From: Clostridiales bacterium
GTDB taxonomy: Bacteria > Bacillota > Clostridia > Oscillospirales > Acutalibacteraceae
Length of the DNA stretch: 8,563 nt
Reading direction: 5' to 3'
Assembly (NCBI GenBank): GCA_022791355.1
Contig: JAAVYX010000255.1
Span: 1 to 8,563, forward strand
The notes beneath the pieces were generated by a model. It was given only the letters and a program-made list of their open reading frames with translations, had not been told where the DNA came from and made no database searches. Positions within the stretch are counted from its first letter, which is position 1. Every line of letters starts with the position of its first letter. Of this stretch, positions 5,989 to 8,563 are shown piece after piece. The position numbers and the translations under genes are program-made.

Positions 5989-7167
5989 ATGACAAGACTG
6001 CTGATCAAATGGTTTGTCAAAAACCATCAGGATGTGGAGAATCCCCAGGTGCGGGCGGCCTATGGCCGTATGGCCGGCTTCACCGGCATCGTCTGCAACA
6101 TCCTGCTGTTTATCCTAAAGCTTTCGGCCGGATTGATTTCGGGCAGCGTGTCGGTCATGGCCGACGCTTTCAATAACCTGTCCGACACCGGCTCCTCCAT
6201 TGTCACCATGGTAGGGCTGAAAATGGCCGGCCGGCCGGCCGACCCCGAACATCCCTTCGGCCACGGACGCATGGAATACATGTCCGGCTTTATCGTCTCT
6301 CTGATCATCACCCTGGTGGGGGTGGAGCTCTTCAAGTCCTCGGCTGAAAAGATCGCCTCTCCCCAGGAGCTGACCGTCAGTGCGGTTACGATTGTGGTCT
6401 TGGTTTGCTCCATCGCCTTAAAGCTTTGGATGTGCCTGTTCAACCGCTCGCTGGGCAAACGAATCGGATCCGGCGCGCTGAAGGCCACGGCCCTGGACAG
6501 TCTCACCGATTCGGCGGCCACCGCCGGCGTACTCGTCGCCGTGGGCGTCTCGGCCCTATTTGGGGTCAACATCGACCCCTATATGGGTCTTATCGTGGCC
6601 GGTTTTATCATCTACACAGGGCTAAAAACCGCCAAGGATACCCTAGATCCCCTGCTGGGGACCGCGCCCGACCCAGAGCTGGTGGAGTGTATTCAACGGG
6701 AGGTGCTCGCCTACGAGGGCTTTTTAGGCATTCACGACCTAATCGTTCACAACTACGGTCCCGGCCGTCTTTTCGTCACCCTCCATGTGGAGGTTCCTCA
6801 CAATACCGATATTCTCCACTGTCATGAGCAGATCGACCTGTGCGAGCGGGAGCTGGGGGAAAAGCTCTCTCTGGAGCTGGTCATCCACATGGACCCCATT
6901 ATCACCGACGACCCGGCAGTTGTGACGGCCAAGGCCGAAATGGCGGCGTCCCTGGCCCGTATCGACCCGGCTCTTACCCTGCACGACTTCCGCATGGTCA
7001 AGGGGGAGCAGCGCAGCAACCTGATCTTCGACGTGGTGATCCCGCCCGGCTTCACCATGCGGCACGAGGCTCTCAAGGCCAACATTGCCGCCGCCGCCCG
7101 GGAAATCGACCCTTCCTACTGCACGGTGGTCAATCTGGACATGGATTATACGAGAGTGCATGAATAG
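5989..7167 (+). CDS. Cation diffusion facilitator (CDF) exporter, probably Mn2+ type
   Basis: This 392-residue inner-membrane metal/proton antiporter of the CDF family has about six membrane helices between 28 and 215. The transport site is Asn62-x3-Asp66 in helix 2 (DAFNNLSDTGSS) and Asp170-x3-Asp174 in helix 5 (ALDSLTDSAAT). Zinc CDFs usually have His/Asp there; Asn/Asp with Asp/Asp is the pattern of manganese exporters such as MntE, so Mn2+ is favoured but not certain. HPFGHGRMEY (88-97) is the conserved cytoplasmic loop. A cytoplasmic dimerisation domain covers about 217-302 (TAPDPEL, then HDLIVHNYGPGRLFVTLHVE). A further 90 residues (about 305-390) look like a second beta-alpha-beta domain, beyond the ~300-residue bacterial CDF length. 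GGAG lies 7 nt before the ATG. It is transcribed like ddl but 189 bp away, and ends at a strong palindromic terminator. Confidence 0.9.
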   Translation: MTRLLIKWFVKNHQDVENPQVRAAYGRMAGFTGIVCNILLFILKLSAGLISGSVSVMADAFNNLSDTGSSIVTMVGLKMAGRPADPEHPFGHGRMEYMSGFIVSLIITLVGVELFKSSAEKIASPQELTVSAVTIVVLVCSIALKLWMCLFNRSLGKRIGSGALKATALDSLTDSAATAGVLVAVGVSALFGVNIDPYMGLIVAGFIIYTGLKTAKDTLDPLLGTAPDPELVECIQREVLAYEGFLGIHDLIVHNYGPGRLFVTLHVEVPHNTDILHCHEQIDLCERELGEKLSLELVIHMDPIITDDPAVVTAKAEMAASLARIDPALTLHDFRMVKGEQRSNLIFDVVIPPGFTMRHEALKANIAAAAREIDPSYCTVVNLDMDYTRVHE

Positions 7168-7170
7168 CGT

Positions 7171-7230
7171 ATAATATACCAAAAAGGGCTGGAATTCAGG
7201 TTTGAATTCCAGCCCTTTTTGGTATATTAT
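7171..7230. terminator. Bidirectional terminator in a perfect 28-bp-arm palindrome
   Basis: Arms 7171-7198 and 7203-7230 are perfectly complementary over 28 bp, with a 4-nt loop. The GC part (GGGCTGGAATTC) is flanked by five A on one side and five T on the other, so each strand reads as stem plus T-run. It starts 3 nt after the CDF stop and lies between convergent genes, the CDF gene on plus and the methyltransferase on minus. The dyad continues past the T-run into ATAATATACC, more than termination needs. Confidence 0.85.
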
Positions 7231-7244
7231 GTATCATCCGATCC

Positions 7245-7304
7245 AAGCGTATGCAACACAGCGCGCCGCCTGCATATGTATACGCTTTGCGCAAATTTTT
7301 TGCG
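7245..7304. repeat. Two short inverted repeats downstream of the methyltransferase gene
   Basis: AAGCGTAT (7245-7252) matches ATACGCTT (7280-7287) as 8-bp arms, with GCA/TGC extending it inward across a bulge. CGCAAA (7290-7295) pairs with TTTGCG (7299-7304) around TTT. They lie in the 105 bp between the palindromic terminator and the methyltransferase stop, where no gene is visible. Their function is unknown; they may help end the minus-strand transcript. Confidence 0.35.
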
Positions 7305-7335
7305 AGGAGCTCGACGCCGCTAACGAAAATCTATA

Positions 7336-8070
7336 TCATTCGCCTTTTCTTAACTCATATCGGAAAAACCGTTCATTAATCAGCTTATGCTTCAGCATCC
7401 TGTCGCTCACAATCGTCTTATCCGCTATCCTAAAACCGATACGGTTATACATTTTTTCCCATTTTGGGGGAGGCAGGAAGCATACGCCTACGCCCGCCGA
7501 CTTGGAACCGAAGCATTTGGCCAATTTCGTGAATGGAGGAAAGGAGGAGGTCGTCAGCTTATAGACAACCGGCGCAAAATGATTTCTGCATATAAAACCG
7601 CCGTAATAGCATTCATAAACAGATAAAACGCCGTCTGGCTTTATGATGCGTTTGATTTGTTCAAGCAAGGAAGCGTAACCAGCCAGAGTAGACGAATAGG
7701 TTTCGTTTATTAAATGGTGAAAAACCAGATTCGCAAAAACAATATCAAAGCTGTTATCCTCAAAGGTTGATATGACGTCAAAAATAGAAGCTTTTACAAA
7801 CCGGACGCCCTTCTTTGCATTTTTCCAATTATCATATTCCATATTATCAACCACTATGATCTGGCATTCCCCATCCAATGTATCCGCTAAAAGATTCGCG
7901 AAATAACCGCTTGCGCCGCCAATATCCAATATCCTGACCGGCTTGCTATGAATAAATTTTGTAGCTATCTCAACTAATTTATCAGCGGTTCCCTGCTCAT
8001 AGCCGGCATAGAGCTCGGCTTGCGCAGAAGAGATTTGCCGGGTTTGATTCTGTTCGTTATTGCTGCCCAC
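7336..8070 (-). CDS. Class I SAM-dependent methyltransferase
   Basis: This 244-residue soluble protein has a Rossmann-type methyltransferase core. Motif I is RILDIGGASGYFA (46-58), the acidic residue ending strand 2 is Asp75 (IIVVDNM), and the motif IV region is SFDIVFANLVFHHL (107-120), followed by a KPDGVLSVYE strand (144-153). The C-terminal half (about 155-235) has aromatic and Cys residues and probably forms the substrate lid; the substrate cannot be named. The start is GTG at 8070, chosen because GGAGGT lies 6 nt upstream and the ATG codons just before it run into a stop. Its sequence is clearly richer in A/T than the ddl and CDF genes, with A/T-ending codons, which suggests horizontal acquisition. 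It is divergent from a small XRE-type repressor, and its promoter is overlapped by repeated operator-like sequences, so repression by that neighbour is likely (inference). Confidence 0.85.
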   Translation of the reverse strand: MGSNNEQNQTRQISSAQAELYAGYEQGTADKLVEIATKFIHSKPVRILDIGGASGYFANLLADTLDGECQIIVVDNMEYDNWKNAKKGVRFVKASIFDVISTFEDNSFDIVFANLVFHHLINETYSSTLAGYASLLEQIKRIIKPDGVLSVYECYYGGFICRNHFAPVVYKLTTSSFPPFTKLAKCFGSKSAGVGVCFLPPPKWEKMYNRIGFRIADKTIVSDRMLKHKLINERFFRYELRKGE

Positions 8071-8076
8071 TACTTT

Positions 8077-8082
8077 ACCTCC
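8077..8082 (-). promoter_or_regulatory. Ribosome binding site for a GTG start
   Basis: GGAGGT on the minus strand lies 6 nt before GTG at 8070. Two overlapping upstream ATG codons in another frame meet a TAG just before the GTG, so they do not offer an alternative start. Confidence 0.75.
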
Positions 8083-8118
8083 ATCATAATACTCTCACAT
8101 TCAAAAAATTACATCCAC

Positions 8119-8147
8119 ATTATACTCAATATATTAAGTATAGTCAA
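8119..8147 (-). promoter_or_regulatory. Strong sigma-A-type promoter of the methyltransferase gene
   Basis: On the minus strand TTGACT (8147-8142) and TATAAT (8124-8119) are separated by exactly 17 nt, close to consensus. Transcription would start near 8112, about 40 nt before the GTG codon. Confidence 0.8.
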
Positions 8148-8157
8148 TAGATTAAGT
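8121..8157. promoter_or_regulatory. Tandem operator-like repeats in the divergent promoter region
   Basis: ACTCAATATATTAAGT (8124-8139) is repeated as AGTCAATAGATTAAGT (8142-8157), 14 of 16 bases identical with an 18-bp period. The first copy is also the core of a 22-bp dyad (8121-8142) with one mismatch. The elements cover the -35, spacer and -10 of the methyltransferase promoter and lie upstream of the repressor gene. This is the expected place for binding by the XRE-like protein, which is inference. Confidence 0.6.
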
Positions 8158-8191
8158 GTGCTAACATGTTTAACGGGCAAAGGAGTTAAAC

Positions 8192-8395
8192 ATGATTACA
8201 TACGAGCCTTTTTACCAAACTCTTTTTAAAAAGAATATAACAGAGTATCAGCTCATCTATAAGGAAGGTCTTTCCGCCAACACCCTGCACCGTATGCATA
8301 AGGGACTGGCCATCACCACCAAAACGCTGGATACCCTGTGCTTTATTCTGGACTGCGAGGTCTCGGATATTTTATTTTACGATAAGACAAAATAG
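8192..8395 (+). CDS. Small XRE-family (YozG-like) helix-turn-helix regulator
   Basis: This 67-residue single-domain protein matches the Cro/C1-type fold of the short YozG-like regulators. The first helix is YEPFYQTLFKK, the helix-turn-helix is TEYQLIYKEGLSANTLHRMH (17-36), and it ends with TTKTLDTLCFILDCEVSDIL (42-61), typical of the family. It has no effector domain, so it is probably a plain DNA-binding repressor acting as a dimer. AGGAG (8181-8185) sits 6 nt before the ATG. No strong promoter is visible on this strand; TATACT (8121-8126) or TATAGT (8139-8144) could serve as -10. Both would be covered by the operator-like repeats, fitting autorepression. It is divergent from the methyltransferase gene, 121 bp away, and the stop codon runs straight into a terminator hairpin. 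Confidence 0.88.
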   Translation: MITYEPFYQTLFKKNITEYQLIYKEGLSANTLHRMHKGLAITTKTLDTLCFILDCEVSDILFYDKTK

Positions 8396-8427
8396 AAGGA
8401 CGAAGAGCTTAGACCCTTCGTCCTTCT
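8394..8427 (+). terminator. Intrinsic terminator of the small regulator gene
   Basis: Arms 8394-8405 and 8416-8427 pair perfectly over 12 bp (core GAAGGACGAAG) around a 10-nt loop. Three T lie at the base of the stem. The left arm overlaps the TAG stop codon. The short T-run makes it moderate, not strong. Confidence 0.65.
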
Positions 8428-8442
8428 TTGGTATAGAGGCAA

Positions 8443-8470
8443 AAACAGCCGCCCTTTCGGACGGCTGTTT
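8443..8470. terminator. Bidirectional terminator hairpin, mainly for the minus-strand gene at the right edge
   Basis: AAACAGCCG (8443-8451) pairs with CGGCTGTTT (8462-8470), and CC/GG closes a TTTC loop after one mismatch. On the minus strand the stem runs into five T, and it lies 26 nt after the stop codon at 8497. On the plus strand it ends in TTTCGTTT. It therefore suits termination from the right and acts as a back-up for the small regulator gene. Confidence 0.7.
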
Positions 8471-8496
8471 CGTTTGCATGCGAAAAGCGGCTTAAC

Positions 8497-8563
8497 TTAG
8501 GCGCGCTTCTCCTTGATGGCGGCCTGCGCGGCGGCCAAACGGGCGATGGGCACCCGGAAGGGA
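8497..8563 (-). CDS. 3' end of an unidentified minus-strand gene (partial)
   Basis: Reading the minus strand from the right edge gives 21 codons (PFRVPIARLAAAQAAIKEKR, then Ala) and TAA at 8497-8499. The codons are GC-rich, like the core genes of the window, and the predicted helix ends naturally in a charged tail. A terminator follows after 26 nt, which supports a real gene end. I do not recognise the family from so short a tail, and the start lies outside the window. Confidence 0.6.
   Translation of the reverse strand, partial: PFRVPIARLAAAQAAIKEKRA

Noticed and set aside
7231..8427. A transposon or integrative element carrying the methyltransferase pair
   Set aside because: No transposase, integrase, terminal inverted repeats at both ends or target-site duplication could be seen; only composition suggests transfer.

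Overview
The window looks like a chromosomal segment of a GC-rich anaerobic Firmicute, most likely a gut clostridium of the Oscillospiraceae type. The reasons are strong AGGAGG-type ribosome binding sites, G/C-ending codons, a DUF1836 regulator, a membrane MurF-like ligase of clostridial type beside a D-Ala-D-Ala ligase, and sigma-A-like promoters. The taxonomic call is inference from gene content and style, not from a marker gene.

Layout, left to right. (1) 212-1566, minus strand: a two-gene operon with a DUF1836 MerR-like DNA-binding protein followed by an NfeD-like membrane protein that carries an extreme Asp-X repeat. It is driven by a clear promoter whose -35/-10 spacer is filled by an 18-bp dyad. 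(2) 1827-5799, plus strand: an alpha/beta hydrolase (TTG start), then a Mur ligase whose first domain is replaced by a multi-pass membrane region (2-nt gap, coupled), then, after a 318-bp leader with nested inverted repeats, a D-Ala-D-Ala ligase family protein. Together they suggest a membrane-associated peptidoglycan-precursor or muropeptide-recycling module. (3) 5989-7167, plus strand: a CDF cation exporter with a manganese-type metal site and an extra C-terminal domain. It ends in a perfect 28-bp-arm palindrome that can terminate transcription in both directions. (4) 7336-8395: a visibly AT-richer insert with a class I SAM methyltransferase (minus, GTG start) divergent from a 67-residue XRE/YozG-like repressor (plus). 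They share an intergenic region where an 18-bp-period direct repeat and a near-perfect dyad cover the methyltransferase promoter. (5) 8394-8563: two back-to-back terminator hairpins and the last 21 codons of an unidentified GC-rich minus-strand gene.

No tRNA, rRNA, CRISPR array, transposase or complete mobile element is visible. The points most worth a second look are the membrane Mur-ligase/hydrolase/Ddl cluster with its structured leader, the strict Asp-X repeat in the NfeD-like protein, and the self-contained methyltransferase/repressor pair.
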